Below, one piece after another: positions 1-12,027 of a DNA stretch of 64,000 bases. A program made the position numbers and the translations under genes. The notes under the pieces are model-generated. The model was given only the letters and a program-made list of their open reading frames with translations. It had not been told where the DNA came from and did not search any database. The DNA comes from Lentinula raphanica (Eukaryota > Basidiomycota > Agaricomycetes > Agaricales > Omphalotaceae): assembly GCA_027919835.1 (NCBI GenBank), contig JANVFP010000021.1, forward strand, positions 186,001 through 250,000, given 5' to 3'. Every line of letters begins with the position of its first letter. Position 1 is the stretch's first letter.

Positions 1-132
1 ACACTAAGGATAGTCCTTACATTCATCAAACACACTAACATTGGGGTATGGATTGAAACTGCCCGACCATATCGTTGTACCAGCATAAGCTAAGCCAGAA
101 AGTAGAGCGATGAGAGAAGTTTGGGCGAACAT
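1..132 (-). CDS. GH131-like secreted glycoside hydrolase, N-terminal exon (partial, runs off left edge)
   Basis: The minus strand from 132 encodes a cleavable signal peptide (MFAQTSLIALLSGLAYA) followed directly by GTTIWSGSFNPY and a short stretch ending in FDE. A perfect donor (gtaagg) follows at about position 20, so the first exon is 21-132 and the rest of the gene lies outside the window. A small hydrophobic leader ending in AYA, followed by GT-x-W-x-G-x-FN, resembles the start of fungal GH131 beta-glucanases, which are secreted and act on beta-1,3/1,4 glucans. Only about 37 residues are visible, so the family call rests on this short N-terminal pattern. A longer frame through the same bases starting near 268 exists, but the signal-peptide start is far more gene-like. 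The next gene upstream is about 260 bp away and lies on the same strand. Confidence 0.5.
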
Positions 133-393
133 CATTGGCAACGATAATACTCACTGGAGACTTCCATAGCATTTTATAAACCTCGGAATAGATTCGCAAG
201 CGTTGAGGCAAAATGGAGGAGGATTTTCGGCAACATCGAACAAGCAAAGCAGTGCGGAGAAATGACACGGAAGAGTTACGCTGCGATATAACTAATAAAC
301 AATGGTATTAATCCGTACACACATCATAGCAGGGGTATAATTTAAGATCATGAGCAACATACATTACAACACCAAGACACACAAGATTAAAGT

Positions 394-3300
394 TTACTCC
401 GTTTTCTTGAACATCCACCGAGTCAGCCAAGATGTTGTAGTGTGATTCTTGTCCACTTCAGCCTGCTCCTCCTCCAATCGTTGTTCAAATGCCTGCTTTT
501 CTTCGGCTAGAACCTCGTGGTAGATGGCACGATTTGCCGAAATGTTGGCAGCACGTTTGAGTGGGATCGGTGCGGGTTCTAATGAGATACGTGAAGGAGC
601 AGGATGAGCCGTCAATAATTCAGCCTGGGCATGCGTCTCAGGTCGAGCAGCTGGGTCAATTTCGCGAGAACGGGTAGATTGTGAAGAGCGATCATCGAAT
701 AGAGACATGATAGATTTCTGCTTCTGAGGCTTCGTTCGAGTGGCAGCATCCGAAGTTGAACGTGTACCTGAAGAATGTCGATGACCTGTACTAGGCCGCT
801 TTTGAGAGCCAAGGGTGAAAGTGGAAGTCCTCTCGTTCTGACGCTGTTGGAATATGGAAGAGCGTCGTGGTCGTGCAGCAGACTCAACATCATCTTTCTG
901 TTGCGCTCTTTTAGCCAGTATTTCCGGCAATTCAATATCCTCCGTGCCGTCAACTTCAGGTTCTGAAGTGAAGCTAAGCGCCTCATTATTATCACCCGAG
1001 TTTGTGGTCAGAATTGAACCACGCCCCTCAGGCATGAATGGAGGAGGTGACAGTCTGGAAGAATCGGGCGCGGGTTCAGAAACATCAGGATGTGACTTCT
1101 GTTCCCCAGTTGCACTTGTCCAGGTTCCCAATCGACCAGACACAGGCTCCACAGAAATGGCCACCTTGAGATCCACTGTGTCGTCTAGGTCAAGGGTGCC
1201 GCATGGATTCCGAGGAAGCCACAATACATTGCTAATGGCTCGCGTATAATAGGGGTTGTCATAAGGCAGATCCAACGCTGACTGGTCATCCCAGGAAATT
1301 GGCGGAGGATGAATGGCCACTGGCCCAAGGTTATATTGGGCGACGGCTGATAACATCGTAGGTGGAGGAAGAGAGTCATCAACAGAGCCAACGGCCGTGC
1401 TGTGTAAGGACAACAACCGCGAGAGAGAAGGCCTATTGTCTGCGAACGGTATTGGCGGCCGATGTGCGATGTTACGGGGACGTTGGCGGATAGTATCGTA
1501 GGAAGATGATAGCCAATCGGGCAGGCGAAGTGAGGATTTGAACCACGATATTGAAGAAACATGAGGACCAGGAAGTGTTCGATTTTCCATCTCTACGCTA
1601 TCTTCCTCCGATGTTCTCGTCTCCAGACCGATGTCTTCAGAAGGTTGCATCGTACCACACATGAGTTTGGCTTCACGAATATCATCGTTCTCGAATTGAG
1701 CTCGACATATACGGGTCATGCTATCAATTTCTAACAATCAGCATCGTGCACAAAAACGAAACAACTATCACCCACAAAATCTTAACGAAAACTGTGAACA
1801 CGACAAGAAACGCGGATAACCCAATATTCACGGACTTCTTGAGCACAACCATGTAGGCTAGAAAGACAGCCTGCCGTACTCATATATCAATATACCAGCG
1901 CAATCGATTCAACTGAGGCGTAAGTACCTGAGATAGAACGAGTCCTACAAGCACTATAGGTCATTGATTCCAACAGGACTAGATGAAGTATCGTACCATC
2001 CAAGGAGTATCGGATAGCCCGAATCAATATAAGTTGACCATTTCCCTCGTAATTCTTGGCGTAAACATGAAATAACTACAAAGGATCAGCAACAACACTC
2101 GGTGTCTTCGTGGAAATGCCTGCCTGATTCTTAATAACACCTAGAGTGAAGTCAGAAGGAAGTATGTACATTTTGCCAAATTACACTCACCAGATTCGAT
2201 GAAGAAGTAGAACAAACCGAACGGTATGACCACAGGATTGAGCACGGAAAACACGAACAATACGTGCATCACCAGTAGATGAGTCGGAAGCCAATCTACG
2301 AAGAGTCAGTTGTAATCGCAGCAAGGATGTTCTCGTGCGTACAGTAGTAGTTGAATGTACGTGGTCGTATTCCGACTGCACGCTTCCGTCTGATATAAAG
2401 TCAGATCAAGGACAAGATACTGGAATGGGTACATACGGCGTAACTTGACGTCGAGTGGTAGGATACATGATGAGTGGAAGCTGATCACACCAGTCAGCTC
2501 TCGACGAAGTGGAGATGTATGCAACCACTTACGCCGACTATAAAAGAAAGTGGATAGCTTGTCAGTGCACACACGACTGGTCAAAATGGCGAATGAACGT
2601 ACACAATGCAATTTCAAAGCCACCATGCATAGCGGTTGTAAAGATCACTACAAAATTGATCTAGGATTGTTGAGACAATTGCAAGGAACGGGATAACTTA
2701 CGCCAACCGACATAAAATGGTCCAGCAGTAGGAAAACTCGAAGCCACGATGTTCAATACAGTATTCGCACTCGATGCGCCGACCGAATCCAAGATAGATT
2801 GCAGAGCGGCGGTACCAACACAGAAAAACACCAAGACGTTGACGATGAGAAACTTGTAATATCGTGTCATTATACGGTCGTGGAGAGCAGAGAGAGTCGT
2901 GATCGTGTGTGCTTTCTTGCCGATGAGCAGAAGGATAAGAGGTATCAGGAGCGCAAGCAATGCGACGAGAAGAGTGGGTACGAAGGATTGAATGACTTCC
3001 TCTTCCCAAGGGTGATTGTCAAGATATGATTTCTATGTTGGAGCATTGTAAATTAACGATGATGAAAAGCAAAAGAATAATCTTACGAGTGATGGCCAGA
3101 ATGTGGAGATATTCTGGATTGACACTAGACCGACTAGCAGTGAAACTGGGAATAACCAGAATATGGTAAATACCCATACACCAACGTCTACCACCCAGTC
3201 TTTCACAAACTGAAACGGTAATCAATAAGAAAAGTGTTAGCCCAGCAGCGAAAAGCCTCACCTCCGCTTTATAAGATGTCTTCATCACTCTATGCCAGTC

Positions 3301-5277
3301 CAGGTCTTGGTATTGAGGTGCCATCGTGACTAAACAAGCTAGGGGATTATTCGGATGCACGGCGAGGTATTTACAGGCTCTTCGAGCATCTTCGGGTTCT
3401 GCAAATGTGACAAACGCAGTGGACACAGCGTCATACTGGCTCGCTGCCTTTGCACGATTCTCAGTGATCAGCGAAGTGAGCAGATTCAACTTGGCCGTGT
3501 AATAGTCTATGGAAGGAACCGCTTTGCCGCGAAAGAGATGTGACAACCGAACCAAGGGTTGGTACGGGTCAAGAGTGCTCCGAGGGAGACTGAGCAAAGC
3601 ATCCCACACAGTCTTGCGCTGACGGTCAGGCTGGACCGTGATTGTGGATGGAGGGTATACTGGAGACATTGGTGGCTCGGTGGATTCGGAATCGGAATCA
3701 TTAGATCGGTTCGTTCGCACTCTGTGGAGAGGATATTTTCTAGATAGAGATATCGACTTGCTGAAATGGAACAAACTAGACCCAACTCCGCACTCGTCGA
3801 TGTGAGGTCCCAAAACCTTTATCAAACGTTGGATGCGTTGTTCCTCGGTCAGAGTCCCACCCTGTGACGAGTCCCCGGTTTCCAGGTCGGCCTGAGCCCT
3901 TTGTTTGGCAATGAGTCCAGCCCTTGAGTTGCTTCGGGTGAAGCTCTGCGCGTTGGCTTTCCGATCAATGGCATCTTTGACAGCATACAAAGTAGTATTT
4001 GCCAATTTGATATGGGCTGTCTCCAGCAGTCGAAGGATCTCCTCCCGTCGCTCCAACAGCGATGCCAACTCTGTCATCTTTCGCACGATAACCACTCTTT
4101 CGATGACTGGTTTGTTGTCTGGATTGACTGACCTATTCAGTTGGGGTGGTGTTTCCTTGCTCTCCAGTGCTGGCAGATGAGCGGGCAGCTTCTTCACACG
4201 ATTAAATATGAAGGAGAACATCTTGTTGAACATTCCCGGTTGAGTGGTAGAATTCAAGCCCAGGGCAGGCTTTTCCAGCTTTCTAGACATGTAATACTCG
4301 AAGTATTCCTTCATTTCAGACTCGCTCCGAAGCTGAGGTGGTACATTCGAAACCATGACTGTGCGAAAACGAAGACCTTCTATGGGAACGGTTGTGTCTC
4401 GAGACAGGTCTTCGGCGAAAGTATACTGAGGATGTGGATGTGGATGATATTTGTGGCATTCAGGGTCTTCAGAGGCTTTCCTACGAGCCAATGCGTGTAT
4501 GTTATCGGAACGCATTCGGAAGGCACCATGCATTATCCAAAACAACGTCGCTATCCAGGAGAGGGTGATCCAGAACAATAGACAAATATGGATCCAGAGT
4601 AGGGATAACCCTTTCGTCGTATCGACTAATGAAGAGATAGAAGCACGCGTCATGGACTTGGGTGAGATGGAGTCGCTGGAGAATCGGACGTGGATAGGGA
4701 AGAGAATCGGAAATGTCGTGCATGTTTGAAGAAGAATGAACCAGAAGCAACCTCGAAGGAAACGTATGTAAAGAGCTGCGTCGACTCCCCGCAGTTGATT
4801 CAGTTGTTCTTCAGATGTCCTGAGCATTTGAGGTATCCATCCTAAAGGCCAATCCAGGGGTATAGGTGGAGAGGCATATCTGAAGAGCTGATGAGTGAGT
4901 ATTGCAACAAACAGCGCAGAAAATTTTCCTCGAACCTAGCCCAAGACCTGCCTTGGTAAAGACTGAGTTGATAGAGACGATCATCGTCAATTTTCAAACA
5001 AATGTCGGAGATTATTGTAACGTACTATCCAAATTCCCAAGATTCACGACTACCCAAAACCCCGTTCCGATTGGTGGTTCTGCCACGCCTGACTCGCTTC
5101 ATAATTTCTTGACCACCCACACATAGCACTGTGATTGCGATACCAATGACAGACTGGTTGATAAGACCACTATGTAGCAGCAAAATGAAACGATAAGCGT
5201 GAATTTATTTCTTGTTGTGGTACGATGAGGTCGTACCTGTAGTTTTTGGAGAACGGTCGTGTTTGGATGTCACCCAT
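394..5277 (-). CDS. CSC1/OSCA-like (DUF221) calcium-permeable channel protein
   Basis: A multi-exon gene for a large polytopic membrane protein of the CSC1/TMEM63/OSCA family (mechano- or osmosensitive cation channels; Phm7/Rsn1 in yeast). The start is ATG at 5275-5277 (MGDIQTRPFSKNY), followed by an intron and a first membrane segment (GLINQSVIGIAITVLCVGG). The RSN1 transmembrane region and the cytosolic PHM7 loop lie in the long exon 3260-4827 (FRTVMVSNVPPQLRSESEM; VSTAFVTFAEPEDARRACKY). The transmembrane core is spread over short exons at 1740-3200 (ILDSVGASSANTVLNIVASS; HVYAKNYEGNGQLILIRAIR). After the last helix (NDDIREAKLMCG) comes an unusually long Ser/Pro/Arg-rich cytosolic tail of about 430 residues, in the last exon at 394-1716. 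It contains conserved WLPRNPCG and DLDDTVDLKVA patches and ends in a charged helix. Upstream DNA carries a triple GATA motif. Confidence 0.9.
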
Positions 5278-5717
5278 AATGAGTATATCAAGCTGCAGAG
5301 TACAGGAGATGATGTTAGTCGTGTCAGTCGTTAACAGTACATGAAGGAATCAAAGAAGTGCTGGACGCCATATGGAAGACTGTGAACGCTTGGGAGAACT
5401 CCGAGAAGCACACTCACGTGACAATGACATCAGCAATCGCTTTGGACTCAATGGCGATAAGATAAGATAAGGATTCTTGTTCACTGGGTTCCTGGTTCAG
5501 CCAGGTTCAGCCTTCGCAACTTCAAGTTCGCAGCCTTAAGTATTGCAATTCTAACAGCTCCAAATCGGGAGAATGTACAGCAAGAGGTAACGTATCATGG
5601 ATGAGGGTCATGCAGCATGTGCAGTGCCAGGCGAGGATGCGCTGAACTGAGAACTCAACATGTGTAGCATCATTCAAGCATTGAAGAGCACGAAAATGGC
5701 ATTGTGAGCTTCAAAAT
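5278..5717. other. Intergenic region with GATA cluster and E-box
   Basis: This is the region between the 3' end of NDUFS4 and the start of the CSC1-like gene, which are tandem on the minus strand. No convincing exon was seen. It holds CACGTG at 5415-5420, TGACATCA at 5425-5432, three tandem GATAAG units at 5456-5472, and an adjacent near-duplication of ggttcagcc at about 5493-5512. It probably serves as the promoter of the channel gene. Confidence 0.5.
5456..5472. promoter_or_regulatory. Three tandem GATAAG motifs
   Basis: The sequence gataagataagataagg carries three back-to-back HGATAR-type cores about 180 bp upstream of the CSC1-like start codon. Fungal GATA factors (AreA/Nit2 class) recognise such sites, often in pairs. 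Use here is inferred from motif and position only. Confidence 0.4.
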
Positions 5718-6479
5718 CTATTTAGTTCGCATAATTCGAAGCTTGTCCTTCCGATACAGATAGTTCTCGGCGTAGTTCTTGGGTGGTATCTTCTTCACTT
5801 CAGGATTTTGTCTGTGTGTAGCATGCAAGTTAAGTAACACAGAAAGAAGTAGTAAGAGAGGAGACATACACATAATAATCCCATCCTGAGCCACGTTGGA
5901 TTGGAGTGCGTGAAAGGTCAGTTGATGTCGATACGACAGATATGAGAGTATCCGTACCTTGCTTTTCAGCAAAGTGAATTGCATCTTCTTTCGAGCGAAA
6001 CGACATGCGGGTTCCTTGCATGTAATCCGCACTATGTCGACCTGAGTGAGCCAGAATATTTTTGTGGATAGGGATGAGTGACGCACGAGCTCGCCCAGCC
6101 CATCAAAGGGTTCTCCCAACGGCCTCCACCCAGCAGAACATCGAAATCAATTCTCCACCTTTCACCTTTGCCTGGACCGCTTTGCATAGTGTTACGGGTA
6201 GGTTGATAGATACGAACTGAGCGATGTCTGAGTTCCGCTGTAAAAGAGGTACCTCGTCAGTACATTAGGAGATCTACAAAGTAAAAGAAACGCACGAGGA
6301 GCACCGCTAACGACATCTGCAGTCATAACATCTCGCGGCGGCGGAGGCGCAACAATTTCGGAGCTTTCCTTGTCAGCTGAGGGAACGGGTCGACCACTGG
6401 TGCCTGTAGAGAGTGTCCTGGATGCTGTTTGCAGGATATTTCGACGATATGTCGCCAACGAAGTACGAAGAAGAGACAT
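5718..6479 (-). CDS. NDUFS4: NADH:ubiquinone oxidoreductase iron-sulfur subunit 4 (complex I, 18-21 kDa)
   Basis: This encodes an accessory subunit of mitochondrial complex I at the base of the peripheral arm. The start ATG at 6477-6479 opens an Arg/Ser-rich mitochondrial presequence (MSLLRTSLATYRRNI). After a spacer and introns comes the ETC_C1_NDUFS4 domain: RIYQPTRNTMQSGPGKG, RWRIDFDVLLGGGRWENPLM, GWASSADYMQGTRMSF, then the SKEDAIHFAEKQGWDY patch. The C-terminal PPKNYAENYLYRKDKLRI block is diagnostic, and the protein stops at TAG 5718-5720. At least three short introns interrupt the gene. It lies in tandem between the CSC1-like and Rictor genes. Loss of this subunit normally destabilises complex I, and the fungal orthologue is the 21-kDa subunit. 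Confidence 0.93.
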
Positions 6480-6709
6480 GATTGTCCAAAATTCCTACGA
6501 TTCCCGAAAGCTTAGGGAGTTCTCACGGTTGTTGGCTGCAAAACGCCCACTCCGGATCCCAGATGCCAACGGTGCTTACTTTTACGATTCACGCACTTTG
6601 CGCAAACAAACTTACAGATAAAAACGACATCGTGCATAGTTAACTGAGATTACAACCAAAAATATCCAGATATTGATATATTGAAATACTTCTTCTGCAT
6701 AGTCCTCCC

Positions 6710-9700
6710 TCAACACTCGAATCCCACGATTTTGTGTAGAGGACGAAGCGCAATAGTAGGTACCTCCCGTCTCGGTACAATAGGCTTAGCATCCTCATTC
6801 ATCTCGTCGTCGTCTTCATCGTCATCACTTTCAGCCGTCCGTCTCCCGAGGTGACCAAACATACTCAGGCGTCGATTCAGATCAGTCTTCGGCGGAGGAT
6901 TGAGAGGATTTGCCTTGAGTTTCTTTGAAGCCTCGACCATCGCAGCGACCACTTCGGTATTCAGTTCGATCTGGAAAAGATCCATTATGTATCTCCGCAC
7001 CGGAAGACGGTATCTCGAAGTAGAGATAGTATGGAATACACGATAAAGCATGGTGGGGGAAGTGAAGACTGAATGATATTCTGGCCGAGATTTCATTCTG
7101 TGTCGCAATGAGTACACAGGGAAACAAGTTGTTAGATAGCCACGAACCTGGCTAGTGACCGTGAAGCTGCATTAGCAATCACGGTATTGGCAAGTTTCTG
7201 GATCGCAGTAAGGGCTTCCAGTTCCGGTTCAGTATTAGGAGGTATCAATTGAGCATAAGCTTCATTGGGTATATGTTGTTTCCATGTTGGTAGCTAGATA
7301 TTTGCACGTCAGGATGTATTCGACTATTCAAAGTAAGGCATGTCTCACAGAAAGAAACTCGTCAACGTCAACGGGTATACATAGGCCAGTAGGCATGCCC
7401 ATGGGTGTCAGTGTAGCTTCCCAATGGTAATCATCCAAGATTTCTGCTCCTTGAGAGGTAGTTGAGATGAGCCCCAAAACGAAGAAACAAGTCCTTCAAC
7501 CAAAGGTTAGTCCGACGCGGCTTTAAGACTAATGAATATAGCTCTTACCCCCGGACAGAAGGGATAAGTGATTCATTTGCAATGCTGAGTACAACCGGAA
7601 TGATATCCTCTTCCTCTAGGAAGTATAGTCCGCCCTCAGTTGCTCCGATGTTACCCTGGGCAAGGAATTAGATTGGCAACTTTCCAACTTCAAAAGTTCA
7701 CAAGCTTACCACTGCCCAAAGAACACTCTTCAGCTTCAGAATTAGCTCTGTATCTGCACTTTCACGACCGTGCTGGCGGATAAACTGTGCAAATTCTCCG
7801 AAATGGCCTTTCTCTTGTAAAACTTGACAGCCCAATTCGGTCTTGGCCATCTCCCCGTAGAAATGAGGAGGAACAGTGCCCTCAAAGCCACTGGTTTAGA
7901 GGATCAGCATAGCTAGATTCAACCTACGTGTCGATAACATACAGAGTGTGTTCTTCCTCCTCATTCGCACTTAGGACCTGAGCCAGGAAGACTTCGACCT
8001 GGACTACATAATAGATATTGTGCTCCTGAAACTCTTTTATCAGGTATACCATCACCAGTAGCAACAAGTGAACAAACCTCGAACCATATATCCATTTCGC
8101 GATCAATGTAGCCCGCATCGTACAGGTAGCGAAACCCCGTTGGGGTAGACATGAACCTGCCAGCCGATTACTTCGACATTCAAGCAGGAAAGATAAGATA
8201 GCTTACTTGAGTAACAGAGCATTACCCAATTCACCAAGATGATCCATCACAGGACGCATTTCGACCACCATTTCAAGGATATCCTTTGATTCACAAGCCT
8301 CTTCAAGATACTCAACCGCTAACTTTCTGACCTCTACAGAGGGATCGTATAGCTGGGTCAATAAGAGTCGAAGTGTCCAAGAATTTGCCGAAGGCGAGTT
8401 ACGAATAAGCTCTCCGAGATGTTGCGTAGCATACACTTGAACGCGCTAGAGATGACGAGCCTTATGGAGTACATTATTACGAAAGTGATAAGAAACAACT
8501 TTACCTTGTGGCTCGAAGTTAGTGCCTTTGATAGCACAATACGCGGGTGCCCATCTCTATGAACGATGAGACTACGAAGTTTGAGAAAGTTGTCAAAGTT
8601 CGTACGTGTTGTAATCCAAGTTCTTGATGATTCCCTTGATCAGATCTTCCCTGCTCTTCAAATCGCTCAGGTGATAGAAAGCCGTGAATATTTTATAATT
8701 CTCGAGTATCCTGCGATGATAGAGGTCAGGCACTGCGACCGCAGGAGAAAAACCAGATCACTGACTCGATACCCTCTTTGTGCTTGCTGAGAGTACCAAG
8801 CATTTCCAAATACCCGTAAGTCAGGGTTTCTGCTATTCTTCTTTTAGAGAACATTGGATCGGAATCCGGGGCGCCTTGACTGTTGAACTGGAGGAACATG
8901 ATAAAAAACAACTCTTTCATTCACATGTGGTAGACATACCGGATCGAGCTGTGCAAAACATTTGACGATTTGACCCATAAACGGATCCTCTGAGGACAAA
9001 TACCGGATACCATCTTGATTAGCCATGAGCGTAGTAAGGAGTGAGCAGCCCAGCCGAACCCATCTAAGGTTCACCTGTACCGCATGAGACTCGTATAGCA
9101 TAGACGTATGTATACCATCTCAAATACTCACTTTGATACGGTGCATGTCGGAAAATCGATGACTGAACGGATGAAAAAAGGTCATCAAGCGCCGAATGAA
9201 GTGCGCGCCTTTGATAGCTTCATCCATCCGTTTAGGATGTAACAAGGGACCCTCGATGATTTCTTGCAAGGTGTCAAAGTTCCACTTTGCATGATCCTTG
9301 GTGAGCATCACCTGTGTGTCCAGGAGTGAGCTTTGGAAGGTCTTGTCGTCCATTTGCATGCCTAGTTTCAGTTTGGCCTGTTCAACCTGTCTTTGACCTC
9401 GTCGAACAGCATCGTCTACCGAGTTCGCCCTTCAGGTATAGATGTTAGATGACATCCTTCACGAAATATCTATATTAAGAGTACCTGAGTCGCGACGATG
9501 TCTTTACCACGCCAGGTTCCAGTCGTGTGCGGTTACGGTTGAAACTATCCAGCGCAGATAGTGCCGAAGCACCCACAAGTCTTTGTTGGCCATCATCGTA
9601 ACTGGACGCCATGGAAAATAACGACGGTACAGCCTTCCCAGCAAATTGAGATTGAGATTGTAATAGAAGCACTTAAATGAGATAAAATCTCACTTGTATT

Positions 9701-11854
9701 CGAGCAGCGACAGATAATGGCAATACACGATTCGCCATTTGAAGTATTTCGGCTATGAGCAACGTAGCCTTCCGAGAGAGAATGGAGCCGGAGGGGACTT
9801 CTTCCATTATTGAAACAAGAGCCTGTGCATAGAGCAAGTCATTCAACGGCCATCGTAAGGAAGAGAATTCTACCACATACCTCTATGAGCCCGACATTCG
9901 TGAACACTAAGATGAGGAGCGCGATATACTGGTCGGTAAGCTTGAGTGTTTGCACAATGCGTTCTGAAGGTTCAAGCTCGGGTTTGAACCCGTCACGATG
10001 ATATGCTATGGAGCAATCAAAAAGTAATCTTCCTAGCAGAGAATTGGAAATGATCAACTAACTCGTCAATCGCTTTCCGGCGATAAACGTCTGGTACCAC
10101 TCTGGTGATTTGATATTCAGTATTTCGAAAAACATGTTGAGCACAACTTCCTGCAGTTCATAGTATGAGTTACATGAATCAACATCGAGTTTACAGGGAC
10201 GTACTCGTGTTTCAAGTGATGGTAGCCTCAGGGTATCAACCAAAGATCGAATGGCTCTCATTTCCTCCATGCAGAAATACATCAGCCCGCTCCAAGTCCG
10301 TAGCATGAGTTGAATCACTCTAGTACAGCTCTTCATACGTTCAGCATGCTCTGGTCCCTTACCATAGGCATCCGTGACTGCAGTGAGGACTATCTAACGA
10401 ACACGGACTATTGAGATGCGTAGTTCCCAGGAACAAATTCGGTCTCACCTCGAGGTCTGTGCCCACGTGAAGGTAAGCCCGAGTCCGTGGTGAATCGATG
10501 ATATGAAGGAAGGTTGAAGCTAGCAGCGGTGTGATCTCCGCCGGACCCTCGCCAACTGCGTGCAGGAGGAAACGTATGCCACCGGCTCTGTCCACCAAAT
10601 CCGTATCGAGAATGACTACACACGTGGATGTGTGAGCGCCATAAGTGCCACATGAAAAGGTGTACAGACGAACCTAACTCAGCCAGCGTTTCTATGCAGA
10701 TGAACCTGAATGGATCGTCTACTTGTTCTGCTACAGCAATGAATGCGCGTAGCACTGGTTCAGAAACAGGGACGTTTCCGGGACCATTCCCATTCGACAT
10801 AGTGCCGGCTTCAACAATGGCTCGTATGAGCTTGATAACCTGTTCCTTCTCAACGGCAAACTTGTTATCCCGGTGGAGAGACCGTATTATGTACCACTCT
10901 ATTTCTTGTTCCTTCAGCTTTTGGATAGACTCCGCATCCACCAATGAGTGCCGAATCACACGATATGCGACTGCACGACACTGTTTTGAGCGTTTGTCGG
11001 CAAGAGCAGATACGACTCTATGGTGAATTAGTCATGATTCAGAAGCGTATGTTAAGCATTGTGAGCGCACGATTGAACGATTTCGGGAACACTAAGTTCG
11101 TAGCGAACGCGCAGATTTCGTTGCAAGATTTCGACAAGTTTTGACATTACTTCGATCAACTGTCTATCAAGATCGGGAGAGTCTGGTGGTTCAGACTTAA
11201 GAGAGTTTAACGAAGAGATGCAGTCTCGTGCATTGCGAAGAGCAGTTCTAAATTCGTCTCCTGTGGGCGTGATAAGTAGAGTGAATGCAATGAACAGGAA
11301 TGAGCGAAACCTCTCTCATCCATTTCGAGCTCAATCTGTTCTTCTTTCTTCTTATGTTGGTTTCGGAGTGCTAGTTCTGTATGTAAAGTAGTATTAGCCG
11401 GTCTTTTCCAGAGGAATTATCACATTGTACGTGCCAATGTTTGCTTTCTTGTCCATGATTGCCTTTATCCGACTACTTGCTCCTTTCAACTCCGACAGAA
11501 CCTTTTGACGTAGATCATCCTTTTGTGAAGGTCTTGAGTAAAGAATTCGAGAGATCATGATTCGCACATACATCCAAACGCATATTCAGCAAGTTCTGTG
11601 CGCCATCTTTGATGCGGTTTTCCTTCACTATCAGGCCTTCCAGCGACCCGAGCTACACGGTTCTTTAGAGAGACCACGATAGAAACATCACAGAGACACA
11701 CCTGCTCTTCCAATCCCTTCCCCCCCAATTCCACAAACGTCAAAGAATCCGAGCTGGTATCCAAAAGACTGTCATGATTGACAAGGGTGAATGAGGTAGG
11801 GGAGGGAGAAGAGATATTAATGCTCGTAGAAGATGTTGCGAGGTGTGTGGGCAT
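6710..11854 (-). CDS. AVO3: Rictor/Avo3/Ste20-type TORC2 scaffold subunit with N-terminal HR1-like coiled region
   Basis: A large multi-exon gene for the rapamycin-insensitive TORC2 subunit (human RICTOR, budding yeast Avo3/Tsc11, fission yeast Ste20). The start is ATG 11852-11854 (MPTHLATSS); an upstream GTG in the same frame was not used. The first exons give a Ser-rich leader and a charged helical segment (DDLRQKVLSELKGASSRIKA; LALRNQHKKKEEQIEMDE) that looks like an HR1/REM-1 repeat, as seen in fungal Rictors. The armadillo-type N-terminal domain follows (VIRHSLVDAESIQKLKEQEI; DDPFRFICIETLAEL; STFLHIIDSPRTRAYLHVG; FFEILNIKSPEWYQTFIAGK). Then come the middle and C-terminal Rictor blocks (RWVRLGCSLLTTLMANQDGI; AETLTYGYLEMLGTLSKHKE; STPTGFRYLYDAGYIDREMD). 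The end is acidic and stops at TGA 6710. A Ypk/Gad8-type kinase, the usual TORC2 substrate, is encoded about 12 kb away. Confidence 0.9.
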
Positions 11855-12027
11855 AGTCACCCAAGCAAAGCAGAACGAGCTCGAGATTCAAGGATTGCGA
11901 ATCATAAAAGGATCATGGACGAATTGAATAGAGACGTTGTGGCCTGTCAGAAGTTTCCCACCACTCAATAACGACTTGACCAAATCTTATCATGATCAAA
12001 CTTCATTTTCACTCGACAATCTCAGAG

